Part shown: one piece after another, positions 50,881-63,058 of the stretch | Layout of the letters: the number at the start of each line of letters is the position of its first letter | Position numbering within the stretch: position 1 is the stretch's first letter | Assembly: GCF_001039355.2 (NCBI RefSeq) | Contig: NW_019775647.1 | Span: 738,286 to 802,285 of the forward strand | DNA from: Lingula anatina | Lineage: Eukaryota > Brachiopoda > Lingulata > Lingulida > Lingulidae | Length of the DNA stretch: 64,000 nt | Direction of reading: 5' to 3' | Translations under genes and position numbers: made by a program | Notes under the pieces: generated by a model | What the model saw: only the letters and a program-made list of their open reading frames with translations | Database searches by the model: none | Told to the model about the DNA's origin: nothing

Positions 50881-53800
50881 CTATCCAGTACTGGTAGAGT
50901 TCACTGCAGTTGCGTCCTCTGTTGACGGTTTGAACTGAACCATCAGGAAAAAATACGTCAGGAACATGCCGACAATCTGAAATTACACGAATGATTTTGT
51001 TAGAACTGAATGACTAATATTCATAAATATGACCGATCGGGAAAATGCAAAGAAAATAGTTATAAGAAAGATATGATTTCTTCTATTTCTTATTTTCCTA
51101 CTGAATTTTTGAAAAAATCACCCCACTCATTTAAAGAAACATGACATCAAGAATAAAAAAAATTACATGGCATCTACATCCCAATTTATTTGAAATACAC
51201 TTATGTTGGCAAGCGCAATCTCAACTACTGCAATCGACTGACAATTGTTTATTTTCTATCATTTTATCTTCTTTCCGGAGAAACAGAGCTTCGTGTTGAC
51301 ATTTTTAGAGAAGAATTTAAATGTACACTTTTCCAAAGATGACTGTGAGGTTAGGAAGACCCCCCCCCCCCACCCCTTTTGATTTGCCAGTGTCCTGATC
51401 CGTACGCTACACAATTGGTCCAATAGTTTGTCCCACTTCCAAGGCCTTGTACTGATTGTTTTTTGAGAGCCTCCNNNNNNNNNNNNNNNNNNNNNNNNNN
51501 NNNNNNNNNNNNNNNNNNNNNNNNNNNNNNNNNNNNNNNNNNNNNNNNNNNNNNNNNNNNNNNNNNNNNNNNNNNNNNNNNNNNNNNNNNNNNNNNNNNN
51601 NNNNNNNNNNNNNNNNNNNNNNNNNNNNNNNNNNNNNNNNNNNNNNNNNNNNNNNNNNNNNNNNNNNNNNNNNNNNNNNNNNNNNNNNNNNNNNNNNNNN
51701 NNNNNNNNNNNNNNNNNNNNNNNNNNNNNNNNNNNNNNNNNNNNNNNNNNNNNNNNNNNNNNNNNNNNNNNNNNNNNNNNNNNNNNNNNNNNNNNNNNNN
51801 NNNNNNNNNNNNNNNNNNNNNNNNNNNNNNNNNNNNNNNNNNNNNNNNNNNNNNNNNNNNNNNNNNNNNNNNNNNNNNNNNNNNNNNNNNNNNNNNNNNN
51901 NNNNNNNNNNNNNNNNNNCCCCAAATTGTTCCAAAAGTTTTTCCCCCTTCCCAAGCCCTTTTTTGTTTTTTTTTTTGGGGGCCCCCCCCCCCCCCCCCCC
52001 CCTCTGTTGACGACAGGGACGGTAGACAGTATTACAATTATTATTATAGTTATTTGTAACATTTCAAGAAGTTAAACGTGCATACATGCAGCAGCAAGGT
52101 ATTTAGATTGCCGGTGTACTGGACAATTTAAAATCAATTATTATATATTATACATGAATATATCGTTAGAGGCATTCGCAGCACGTTAATTCCAATACTT
52201 CTGCAAATGTAATGTTATGTTATGTGGGCTAACTTACCGTCAAAATGGTGGGCTTGTCAATAGTGAACAAACCCATGGCGCTAAAACCGATCGAAGTTGC
52301 GCTTAGTTTATTGAGAAACATCTGAAACTGAATGAAGATTGAGCGTTAATTACCCTATGGCGGATTAAGGATTTTGTACAAAACTGGGGAGGGGTCACAA
52401 GGATTAACAATAAACATTGAAATAAAACATTGTAGATGATGACGGTTTTTTAGTAATGAAGGGAGCAGGGATAAAACTAGCATTGGTTTTGTTTTGTTCC
52501 GTTTTTTTAAATTGAAATTTTGGAAGGGGGAATTGAAAGAGAAGGTGCATTTGTACTTCCAAATACTGTGGGGGGGGGGGGAGCGTGACAGATTAACCCA
52601 CTGCCCCTTCATCGAGTTTCCATTGTTACTTAATAGTGAAATAAATCAATTATTAATGCCAGGTGAAATGGCTTGTTAAGGAGGAGAATTTTAATGGGAG
52701 GAGGGTTATGGCAGAGTAGTTTGCATAATAAAATTTGTGCGTATGTGTTTAAATGGCAAATACAACAAATTAAAGCATTGTTACTAGAGTGAATTTGATA
52801 ATCAATCGTTGATTAAATAATGAAGTAATCCAATTAGCCCGAACGATTTCTTTTTCAATGTATCCTCAGTTCAACAAGAAAAGAAACTATATGTATTTTG
52901 CTAGCTATGCCCTACATACTTTTGTACATAATGCATTTTTAATCTTACTTCATCCATGATCGGAAAATAACATATCCTTGACTGTTTGTTAATAATTTCG
53001 GCCCATAATACAGTATATTCCAGAAAATATAAAAAAGGCCATGTGTTGCTGTGACGACCCGATATGCCCGACAGGCCAGACATGTCCTACGACAAGAGAA
53101 CAGGCCAGATATGTCCGACAAAAAAGAGCCAGTTGCGTCCGACATATCTGGCCTGTCGGACACATCTGGCTCTTTTTTGTCGGACATATCTGGCCTGTCG
53201 GACACATCTGGCTCTTTTTTGTCGGACATATCTGGCCTGTCGGACATATCGGGTCGTCACAGTTGCGAAAAAGAAATACTTTAAGGTCTGCGTGTCACTC
53301 CATGCCCCCCCCCCCTCTTCTCTGAAGTGTTATTTTTTTTTGATAAATAACATAACAATTATTGTGAGAGCAATGCTATAGCTAAAAGATAGGGCCTACT
53401 AACAGTTTAAACAAAAAACTGCAGGTGTGCAAATTAGATCTTTTAAACACACACACACACACGTGTCTGTGTGTGTGTGTATGTGTGCGTGTGTGTATGT
53501 GCGTGCAAGCGTGTGGGTATGGGTCAAAGGGGACTGTATCGAACATGATACCTGACTACTTACCGGTATTTGCAGGTCCTGTTGCGAAGTGTGAAATTCT
53601 ATGTCGTGAAGTTCCGAAAGTGGCGCATGTGCCTAAGGTAAAGATAAGAATAAAATAAAATCATGTTTTTAGCACGTATCAAAAATTACCTTTGTCTTAA
53701 ACCTGTCGGACTTAAAATGGGATTTTCACTGTAAATTACCAAATATAACAGATACACAGACACAAATTTTATGAGTTTGCTCACTGGAAACCTCAAGAAT

Positions 53801-55050
53801 TACAAAAATTGTTAAAGTAAAACAAGACGCAAGTACACTTTCAGCCAATTAGAAACAGCAAGTTCTTTTCGGGTATCCACTCTCTTACCTGTGAATTTAT
53901 GATTAAAAAACACTTATAATTTCACATTATCTACCTGCTCGTTGACAACGGCTCCGTACGCTATCAGGCCCAGCTGTGTGAAGGCCTGCATGCTCCAAAT
54001 CACCATGGCAACGATGGTGGGAACATCCTCCATCACTGCAGCAAAATGGTATATGAAGATATACAGTGTGATGCAAGCGGTGGCGGTGCTGCTTATGAGA
54101 GCGTAGGCAATAAAAAAAGAGTACAAGTCATCTCCAATTTCCATGATTCGACAAAGCTTTTGATGTCTTCTCCGGAATGTCTCAAGGTCCAGAGGTGTTC
54201 TGCTCTCGACCGATTTCTGCACCGCGTTCTTGAAGTGGTCATTGTACGCCCTAAAGGCGTTCTGGAACACGCCGCATACGCATATGTAAAAAGAGAACGG
54301 GAAGTAAGCGGCTGCTGATATAACGACCGTTGAGATACAAGTGTAAACTGTCACGAATATGTTGCCCGCGTTCATCACTGACATGTCCATGAAACGATGG
54401 AACGGGGCGTGTATGAAAGGCACACGTTGGTTCTGGTACGCAACTGTGATCCACAAAATATAGGTCAGGTTCATGAATATGGAGGACAGGGCCAGGCCGG
54501 TGAAAGTGACCACTAGGCAGCGCACTTTCACTTCGCCAGCTATCCACGGCATATCTTGTTCCAGTCGAGCACATTCCTTCCAGAAAGCCGGCAGCTTTTC
54601 TTGGTGGTGGCAAACGTGGAAGCAGAGCGTCCCTAGAATCGCGGCCAACAGGAAGAAAATGCTATACGTTCCTTTGAAGAACAGTACGGGATTAGCAAGC
54701 ACTTCAGTGCCGTCAAAAGCACCAAGACCTCGCGAGAAGAAATTTATCCATAGAATAAGCACAACGACGAAGCTCCAAATTTTGGCAAAGGTCCATTTGG
54801 TGCGTTTACTTTCACTGCGCGCTCCCGCTGTGTCGTGGATTCTCCCATCGCTGTAATTCTCAAAGTACAACCCAAATACAGTCATTATTCTTAAAATCGG
54901 TCTCAAACCTTGGTAAATAGCCGACTCTCTATAAGGTACCGTGTAGCACATCATGGTGACACGGTCTTTTAAATTCCCAACTTTTTTATGCTGCTCTTTA
55001 TCACGTAGGATGTATTCTTCTATCTCAGCGTCTGGATGCACGTGAGACAT
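50881..55050 (-). CDS. Gustatory-receptor-like 7-TM protein, GRL-F (divergent)
   Basis: Exons: 53935-55050, 53564-53632, 52238-52321, 50881-50976 (1116, 69, 84 and 96 nt), phase-0 introns, giving 454 residues. Exon sizes 2-4 are identical to A-E although the sequence is diverged. Conserved: LRPILRIMTVFGLYFENYSDGR-type N-terminal motif, GLGAFDGTE loop, FRRRHQKLCRIMEIGDDLYSFF before TM5, SIGFSAMGLFTID in exon 3 and TYFFLMVQF in exon 4. The N-terminal tail (MSHVHPDAEIEEYIL) is unrelated to the A-E type. There is no CT tract at the exon-1 donor and no shared promoter element. A TATAAAA lies about 95 nt upstream (55141-55147). Intron 3 contains a 444-N assembly gap that does not touch coding sequence. 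Probably a functional, older paralog. Confidence 0.87.
51357..52001. other. Assembly gap with smeared duplicate flank
   Basis: N at 51475-51918. The 65 bases left of the gap (from CAATTGGTCCAATAG) recur right of it in degraded form with inflated homopolymers (CAAATTGTTCCAAAAG..., then long T, G and C runs up to about 52001). This is typical of a low-quality read end, not of a biological repeat. Confidence 0.7.
53049..53262. mobile_element. 214-bp palindromic element built from hexamer-like units
   Basis: Perfect 18-bp inverted ends (CTGTGACGACCCGATATG and its complement). The interior is mostly TCGGACA / TATCTGGCC / TTTTTTG-type units in a 42-bp period, running in one orientation in the right two thirds and inverted in the left third. 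It can fold on itself. It lies in GRL-F intron 2. The DMSDKKEPDV-type open frames are by-products. Confidence 0.75.
53447..53520. repeat. (AC)n/(GT)n palindromic microsatellite
   Basis: (AC)n joined to (GT)n through ACGTGTCTGT, about 45 nt from GRL-F exon 2. Confidence 0.9.
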
Positions 55051-55140
55051 GTTGGCAGACGACAGGCTGGAATGCCACTGCTAATTAAGCCTGAAAGGCG
55101 GCGTCCCTTAAACCTGAAATGTTTATTTAAGTGGTCGATA

Positions 55141-55147
55141 TTTTATA
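55141..55147 (-). promoter_or_regulatory. Candidate TATA box of GRL-F
   Basis: TATAAAA on the minus strand, about 95 nt upstream of the ATG at 55050. Confidence 0.4.
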
Positions 55148-57410
55148 CGCTTGAACGGCATTGGATCTTGGATGTCTAAATGTGTATCGAGGTTTAAAGG
55201 TTTTTAATTTAAGATTGGTAAAATATATGGTTACTTCAGATCCGCATACTTCTAACGAAATTATCAGTTTTGGTGCCGTCTGTGCGAACCTCAGCTAATC
55301 TTGCAGTGTTCCTGACGAAATTCACTACCATATCACGCCGTTACAAATCTTCCATTTCGATTTTATATAAAGAAAGAATTTTTTTAATAATATGTGATGA
55401 AGTGCTATAATTGATGATCAATTAAAAACTGGCATAACATCATAGAAAAATCGCCTCTTATGATATGGTATTTGATTATAAAACTTCATTCAATTTTGTG
55501 GCCAGAAAGAAAAAACTGCTTATTCAAAATGATGTGGAAACCTCAATTAAAAAAAGACCTATCACTATGAAGAAATGCAAATGTTCAACCTAAACTTGAT
55601 TTGTGTGGACAACGACGAAGGATGAAAAAGCGACTTCCTTTAAACGGAAAAAGTACATAGAGCTGTTGGTTGATTTCCATTGATCTAAGAGTTAAATGGA
55701 ATGCATTCACTTTTCCCTATATTGATCAAATTCGCACATACGTAGTACATTTCCCTTCTATTATCAGCCAAAATATCCGTTGTATTGTTGAAAGTTTCCA
55801 GTGAATTAAGGGGGATAGGTCAATCGTCGGGTTTCATAAGCATTGTTACGCCGGAGTCAATTTCTGGGTCGGGGTTCCATGGCGTTGCTGACGCTGGACG
55901 AGGAAAAAAATTCACTGAAAACCATAATTGCAGCATTACCAATGGAAATAATTAACAGTGTACCGACTAAAAGCAATAAGTCAATTATCCACATATTAGA
56001 AGTTTGAAATATAAAAAAAAATTCGCAAAGAAGGAGAACGTGAGGGAGTTTCTGTTTTTATTGAGACAGGTACACGTACAACCTTGCTGATTAAAAATTA
56101 CATAGTGACAAGTTAATAGTCTTTAAAATAACGAAGTAGGGGACACCGGGGCTAATTGGACTCCCCCCCCCCCCCCCCATTTTTGACAAGGTAACTATGG
56201 GGTAAAATAATTGATCACGTCATTTTAAAAAGTGATCGTATCCAAGAGTGCTAAGAAAGGGTCGGCAGTGAGTCCAAATGAAATAATTTAGCATCTTAAA
56301 GTAACTTATTAAAGAGACTTGATGGGGGCCAACTAGCCCCGGTCTCCCCTAATACATTGAACAATTGATGAACCCTTACTGTATCTGTGAGAGAAATAAC
56401 CTATCAAAGATCTAATGAACATTTTTGGTAATTCTGAAAAATTCCTTATCTCATAATTATTCAATCTCTTATTGTCAAATTTCATTGATTTCAATGAAAA
56501 TTATATATATATTGTATAAATATAACATACGCAGGCGTAGACGTATTTCTGCAAATACCACTTACCTATGACGTATGTGTTCACTAATTATTAATCACGC
56601 GCTCTCGTATGTAATTTCATTTCAAATCACGTGAGTGGCATATGCCACAGACGATGTATCTATGGCACAAATTTCTGCTGAATCAGGTGACGATCATGCA
56701 GCAATTACTGGTAAATTAGCATTAGGGCATTATGTAAGAATGGAATGCACCGATACAGTTTTCACTTCCCCACTTTTCCGTATATTGATTAAAGTCACAT
56801 ATACTTGGTATATTTCCCTTCTATGATCATTCACTATGTTACTAAATATCCGTTGTATTGTTCAAAGTTTCCAATGATTTAAGGGGGATCTTGTTTCATA
56901 AGCATTACGACAGTGTCAATTTCTTTGTAATGGCACTATGACATCAATCACAGGTAAAACAATCGGTAACAAACCACAGTTGCTACATCACCATTGTTTA
57001 TTATCTATCTGCTAAATCATTCAGTGAATTTGCTACATTTTAGTAGGTTTAAAATATTTAAGAATGCAAGGAGCGTTAAGAAGTACACGTATGTGAAAAG
57101 TCTTTATTGCTTTATGTGCTTTATTAATTAAGACATCCATTACCTTTATTGTTCAAATTTACATGATGACAAGTTAACAATTAACAAGTTAGCAGTTAAT
57201 TTGGGAGGGTAACTACTTTTTTATTCGATGCTGAAAGACTGTTTATCGAAGGTGTTTTGTAATTCCAATCTCATAAACATGAATGAAAATCAAATATTGT
57301 ACAAATAACACATACGGAGACGTTTTACCACCAAATACAGGTAACAGTTATTTAAATAATACATATACAGGCCATTTATCACGCGTGCTCCTTCGTGATT
57401 ACATCTCATA
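55148..57410. other. Intergenic between GRL-F and GRL-G
   Basis: No intact gene. About 55690-55875 and 56735-56940 are diverged copies of each other (ATATCCGTTGTATTGTT, AAGTTTCCA, GTTTCATAAGCATT shared). A C-run lies at about 56164-56178. A relic of a GRL last-exon tail is at 56570-56705. Confidence 0.55.
56570..56705 (-). pseudogene. Relic of a GRL-G-type last-exon tail
   Basis: Plus-strand ATCACGTGAGTGGCATATGC, then a GAATCAGGTGACGATCATGC block, parallels 57411-57490, which encodes the Ser/Thr-rich C terminus of GRL-G. The TYxxxxxQF part is gone. It suggests a partial local duplication or a lost gene. Confidence 0.5.
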
Positions 57411-60400
57411 TCACGTGACAGTGGCATTTGCCGCAGACGACGTATTCGTGGCAGACGGCAACCCTGTTGAATCAGATGACGATCCTATTGATGGTTGAAA
57501 TTGAATCATGAGGAAGAAGTAAGTTAAAACCATACCAATTATCTGGAACGAAAACAAAATACATATCTCCGTTATACAATGTTTTATATAATATAAATTC
57601 TATTTCTATGAATTTCTGATTATTCTTCTTACTGTCCTTGTTCACTTATTTTTTATTCTTCTTCCTAAAGTTTTTGCTCACCTTAATGTGGCATTTCTAA
57701 GAGAACTGTGGTTAAAGGGATAATAACTCTTCGTATGAGATCTATATTTCACAATAAAAACATTGTGAACAACTCATAGAAATAAGATATATTCTGTTTT
57801 ACCAGAAAAACGGCAGTAATAGCTATTATTCTGATATCTAAGCTTGTCTTAAGACCATTAACAGATTATAACAAAAAAACAAACGCTTTAGAAAAAACCA
57901 GGTACTAACTTTGAATGTAAAAATGGATTCATTAACCATTGGTAAGTATGGGAAAATTGTTAATTACTCCAGGAAAATTCATTTTTTTGGCCAAAACGAA
58001 GAGTTATTATCCCTTTAAAGTACTTTTGTGAACAATGAGTTTTTTATTTATTCTATTTTATTTTATTTTATTTTATTTTATTTTATTTTATTTATTTGTT
58101 TATTTTATTTTTATTTATTTATTTATTTATTTATTTTTTTAAATTATTATTTTTTTTTTTTTGCATTAGTTACAGTGAGGTTTAATTTTTCCTAATGCCA
58201 AAATCTTCCATCCAAAATATCCCCTTTCCTAACGGACCTTGAGGCATATTGTTCGTTTATTTCTTTGGTTGTTTTTATTACCGTTTTCTTTTTCTTAATT
58301 AAAGGGATCAACTACCGTTTGAATAATTTAATCGCTGAAAAAGTACCAGACCTTGTCCCGTACCCACAGGACATCTAACGATTAGCGAACCCGTAGTCAC
58401 CACTGCTGCACTATTATATTCTGTTTTCATTCTAAATAATGCATGAAAGGGACTGGAGTGGTTATTATTGGTAATGTTTTACAGCTCAATAAAACTACTT
58501 GAAGAAACGTTCTAGAAACAAATAAACCGTTTACGGGATATGTTTAGTCAAATTTTGTCAATATCAATAGAACTTGATGTTATGTAAACCCAGTCGCTAA
58601 AGGATTTACGTGGTCAATGGAGGCCAAACACACACACACACACACACAAACACAAACACACACGCGCACGCACACACACACATACACACACACATCAATT
58701 TACATGTATTTACACCTATTAAAGCTTACAAGGTGCGTTTACACCATTTTCCTGATTAATTGATGATATATTTTAGCTTGAAAATACCAATTACATTAGC
58801 TACCTCACTAAGCACTGTGGCAGTGATTTAGTGTTGTGACTATAGTTGTAGAAGTATCCTTGTCATTTTATAGATTATCCTTAATGCTTTAAGTGGACTG
58901 AATACAGTAATGCCCCCGGATCAATAAAGTTAATTGGAACTACATTAGGGAAAAACACCAATTACGTGTATTACTTCAAGTTTGGACTATACGTGAAAGG
59001 AAAGTGATTCGGTAACACCAGCTGTGTTTGTTAGATAAAATATTGAGTTCCGTCACATTAGAAATAAAAGGATTATAAAGCATTATGTCACTTAATATAA
59101 TCTAGTGGTGTACAGGTATGGCTACTTAATGTTTACGTGTACGCGTGCGTGTGTTTGTGTGTCTGTGTGCGTGCGCGCATGCGTGTGTAACGCGAGGCAA
59201 CCTTCGTTTAGAAACCTAGTGACTATTTTATTCAAATGGCCGTTTCGTTCAAAATCAATCTGTTATACAAACTTTTAAGAAAATTAAAGAATTGCGTGAG
59301 GGGCTATGTATTTACAGTCTACAAATTTAGTGTGGCTTGCTTCTCAAGTTTTAGAAATTGATTCAAATTGCAATGTCCGTCGATTTGTAACAAACTTGCA
59401 AAACCATCTGTTTTCAGAACACACTCACCGTCAAAATGGTTGGTTTGTCTATAGTAAAGAGGCCAAGTGCACTAAACCCTATTGGATTGACGCTCAGCTT
59501 GTTCAAGAACATCTGAAACTAAATCACAGAATATTGGTTAAATGCTAAGTGTGAGTGTCATTATTCATAAATATCTGAAACTAAATGATAAAATATCGGT
59601 TAAGTGCTTTCTGTGTGCATTCATTATTCGCAAGCGTCGAACAAATTTGGAAACAACATGCGAGAAATCGCTTACTGGATATTATTACATTATAACATAT
59701 TTCCATGACATCGTTATGCAAACCCAGTACATTGCTTGTGAAAGAATAAAATAATTGCGTATTTTCTTAGATTTTGACGATAAGAATGCCACTTTTGCTC
59801 TGAAAGCATACAGGTGTAACGAAACTAAGACCCCATTTCCATAGATTTTAGATCGATCTATCCCTGTGGGGAGTCTCACTAGATTACTGTCAGCTTAGCC
59901 GGCTTAAGCGTCCGTCCCGCCTACTAAAAGCTGTAAAGGGGTAATTAACAATGGTGCGCGCTCGGCTGACTGCAATTTAGCGTGAACCCCCAGGGAGTTA
60001 GGTCGATCTAAATCTTAATCCCTGGATCGATCTAAATCTCTGGGAATGCACCCTAAGAGACCGTGTAACAGAAAGTCCGCCCTCCATTTAGTTATAATGG
60101 TTAGGGTTAGGGTTGGTGTTGGTGTGTCAAAATCTAGGGCGAGGCTTCCCTGTACAAATGAATGGAAAGCGGACTCTCTATCATATGGGGATTCTCTGTC
60201 ACGTTACACTGGAGTATATTTACACAAGGTAATTATTTCAGTGGCATTTTTGGAAGAGAACTGTATGTAAATGTTATCCACACGATGATGTACCGAGGTA
60301 CACATATCATAAATCACTCACTGGAATTAGTTGATCGATCTTGAAGGGGTCCAGCTGAATGTCATGAAGCTCTGAGAGTGGGGAGTGAGCCTGGAAATAG

Positions 60401-62981
60401 AGGAAAATATACATTTATAAAAATTCCCCCTAAAATTATTTCATTCCGATTTGCTAAAAAAAATGCCACGAATGTTTTAACACTTATTCTGGTATCTGTT
60501 TATATATTTCTCCATTTTTTTTCATAGCACCGGCGTTTACGATGTTGATGTTACAGTATTCTTTTTATTTCAGGAAGAATATGAAATAAATAACCCCCCC
60601 CCCCCCCAGCGTCCATTGCTGTACTGGTGCTTAACGTACAGCATGCCGCATTTTTCTTTCCTTTTTTTTTCGAGCGAGGAGGAGTAGGCCTTTTTCTTTT
60701 TAAAATTACGTTGATCTATTGATAAATTGATTTCTTTCTCATACATACACATGTACCGCCCATGCTGAGGTAAACAATGGCTAACGTTGCCTTTTGTAAA
60801 GTCAAAGCTGGTGATTGCCTTAATTTTCGTTTACTGATTCTGTTAACACAGTCTGTTCGTGAAAAAATATATATTATTCCTTTACTGTTGAAATGACATA
60901 TTGACCAATAAGCCATAATTGACTAGCTTCAAGCTGTGGTCACCAGTACGTTCGACATAATTCGGGAAATATGATACATTTGTTATCGGATAGAGAATTA
61001 ACTTTTGTACAAAACCCATCCGAATAATGAAAAGGAACAATCTGCATTGGCATTCCTACTCTAGGGGCTCGCTGTGGTCCAGTGTTTGTTTTATGTATTA
61101 TTTAGCATTATGGAACAAAAGCGTATGACTTAAGGTACACTTCAGGCTTTAAGGACTCACACGCATATAAACAGTGTAGTAAGTGTAATTTAGAGAAGTC
61201 AATACTGAAATAACAGTACACCAAAACAACGTTGTCTCGTGTGTGACAGTGAAAATGGACGTATCGCCCAGATGTTATGTTGGACATATGAGAACAACAA
61301 CAATAACATTTCCTATAGATTTCTAATTTCTCCAAGACTTCATGTGTAACTTTGTCTCATTATTCTACACATTTTGATTGCTTTACGCATACATGAACTT
61401 GATGATAAGTGACTGCTATTTTTCCAGAATTTTGAACAATTTAAATAATAACCTTGCATAATAATTTAGCCTGGCCAATACAATCTCGCCTGAGCGATGT
61501 ACATAGTTTGCCAGAACACCTCAAGCGTCAGTGAGAGGTGTACAAGGCATATATTGCAAGAGGGTGGCAGTATATTATATGACAAACATGCCGAGAGAAA
61601 AGCACTCGTATTTTACTGAAAAACACCCCTCAACCGAATAAAGCATAACTCGCCACGGTCACATAACATCTCTGGGTTTGCATGTTACTTATACAAAATA
61701 CAATGTAAGTACACCTTGGTCTGACGCGTATATTGACCCATGTCTTCTTTGTTTCATTTAACTGCAAAACTGTAACATTTGGTCAAAGTAGGCTTAAATT
61801 TCGATTGATACGTCATTTTAAGATCATTTTAAGAGTTTAATTGATTTTGAGAAGTAGGCCCATTCCCGACTCACCTGATGATTGACGAATGCCCCCATGG
61901 AAATAAGCGTCAACTGCAATATAAACTGGGATATCCAGATGGTGAAGGCGATGATGTTGATGACACTGCTCGTCACGGCGGAAAAGTGATATATCAAGAT
62001 ATATATAAGGAGGCAGAGAAGTCCCGTACTGAATACTAACGTGAAGGCCACAAACGCAGAGAAGAGATCGTCGGAAATCTCCATCAGCCGGCAAATTTTC
62101 TGATGCTTCCGGCGGTACGTTTCTAGGTCAATTAATCTCTCGGATTTTATGGAGTGTTTCACCGCCTCTTTGAATTCGGCGTTGAACTCTCGAAAAGAAC
62201 AGTAGTGGACGTAGCAGACGCAGACAAAAAGAGCCACCGAGGCGTAAGCGGCCCCGGACATGATGAGTCCGACGAGACAGGTGAATCCCAGCACGAGGCC
62301 GCTTTCCGTGGTCATGACCGTCATGTTCACAAAGCGGTCGAATGGAGTGAAAAAGAACGGGAATTGGGCGCCTATGACGGTCGTGGACAGCATGTACACG
62401 AAGTTGAAGAGAACGAAGATGATGGCGAAAGCGGCGGATACGCTGATCACGCGACGCAGACCGTTTGCTTTTACGATCGTCGGGATTTCGTGTTCTAGCT
62501 GGGCCACCTCTTGCCAGAAGGTTCCTAAGCCATCTTCCTGGTTGCACATGTGGAAGCAGAGCGTGGAAAGTAAGGCACAGTATATGTAGTACGCCACGTA
62601 CAAAACTTTGAAGAATACAAACGGACTTGAAAGCGACTCACTGCCGTCAAATGCAGTGAATCCACGCACAGCATTCAGCCACAGAACCACAACTGCCACC
62701 ACCCCGTACACTTTCCACCAGTTCAATTTTGCCGTGCTGTTCTTTTTATCAGACAAAAAAGCATCGTGAACTTTGGCACCACTTCGACGCTCGTGGTACA
62801 GTCCCAAAACCGACATTAAGGCAAGGAATGGTTTGAAGAGTTGATAAATTTCCGACTGCGACTGGGTCACCTCCGTGGCATGTACCGCATTGCCGTTGCC
62901 GTACCCAACCTCTGGTTTCCCGTGACTGAGAAATTCCTCGACTCTTATGGTCGTGATTGAGCCGCTTCGCTTTCGAGGCAT
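57411..62981 (-). CDS. Gustatory-receptor-like 7-TM protein, GRL-G (divergent, long tail)
   Basis: Exons: 61875-62981, 60322-60390, 59429-59512, 57411-57542 (1107, 69, 84 and 132 nt), phase-0 introns, giving 463 residues. Conserved features: FKPFLALMSVLGLYHERRSGAKVHD, GFTAFDGSES loop, YRRKHQKICRLMEISDDLFSAF before TM5, PIGFSALGLFTID and TYFFLMIQF. The N terminus (MPRKRSGSITTIRVEEFL) is basic and unlike the others. The last exon is 12 codons longer than in A-F and adds a Ser/Thr/Ala-rich tail with NATVT. Exon 1 looks GC-richer than the other paralogs by eye. There is no CT tract at the donor and no GTACAGCAGCTCACG element; TATAAAG at 63052-63058 is a candidate TATA box. The frame is intact. 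Probably the most diverged functional member here. Confidence 0.87.
58036..58140. repeat. (TTTTA)n low-complexity tract
   Basis: Simple TTTTA/TTTA array in GRL-G intron 3. Confidence 0.9.
58627..58693. repeat. (CA)n microsatellite
   Basis: Imperfect CA array in GRL-G intron 3; a related GT-rich tract lies at about 59140-59190. Confidence 0.9.
60061..60212. mobile_element. Short MITE in GRL-G intron 2 (inverted)
   Basis: Ends CCGTGTAACAGAAAGTCCGC and ...CACGTTACACTGG. In reverse orientation it aligns with 9335-9500 and 17333-17500 (GAGAGTCCGCTT, CATTCATTTGTACAGG, CTCGCCCTAGATTTTGA shared). The middle carries about three TTAGGG-like units. Confidence 0.55.
61480..61690. mobile_element. Shortened relative of the 21794-22305 element
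   Basis: Shares the end motifs GAGCGAT...CACCTCAAGCGTCA and CGCCACGGTCACATA with the insertion upstream of GRL-B. It lies in GRL-G intron 1. No coding capacity. Confidence 0.5.
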
Positions 62982-63051
62982 TATTTTTCATGTGTTTTGA
63001 ACCCACAGGTGCTCGTATCGCTGACTGGTGCAGAACACCCAAAGTGGCCTA

Positions 63052-63058
63052 CTTTATA
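63052..63058 (-). promoter_or_regulatory. Candidate TATA box of GRL-G
   Basis: TATAAAG on the minus strand, about 70 nt upstream of the ATG at 62981. Confidence 0.4.

Noticed and set aside
52945-53381. Overlapping open frames with DMSDKKEPDV- or ICPTGQ-type repeats on both strands
   Set aside because: Open in several frames because the palindromic repeat lacks stops; lies inside an intron of GRL-F.
53447-53520. AC/GT array considered as a regulatory Z-DNA element
   Set aside because: Ordinary microsatellite; nothing in the sequence supports a specific role.
54046-54856. Long plus-strand and alternative-frame open frames over GRL-F and GRL-G exon 1
   Set aside because: Shadows of the minus-strand receptor exons with no domain features.
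60098-60120. TTAGGG-like units suggesting interstitial telomere repeat
   Set aside because: Only about three units, inside a MITE; too few to mean more than chance.
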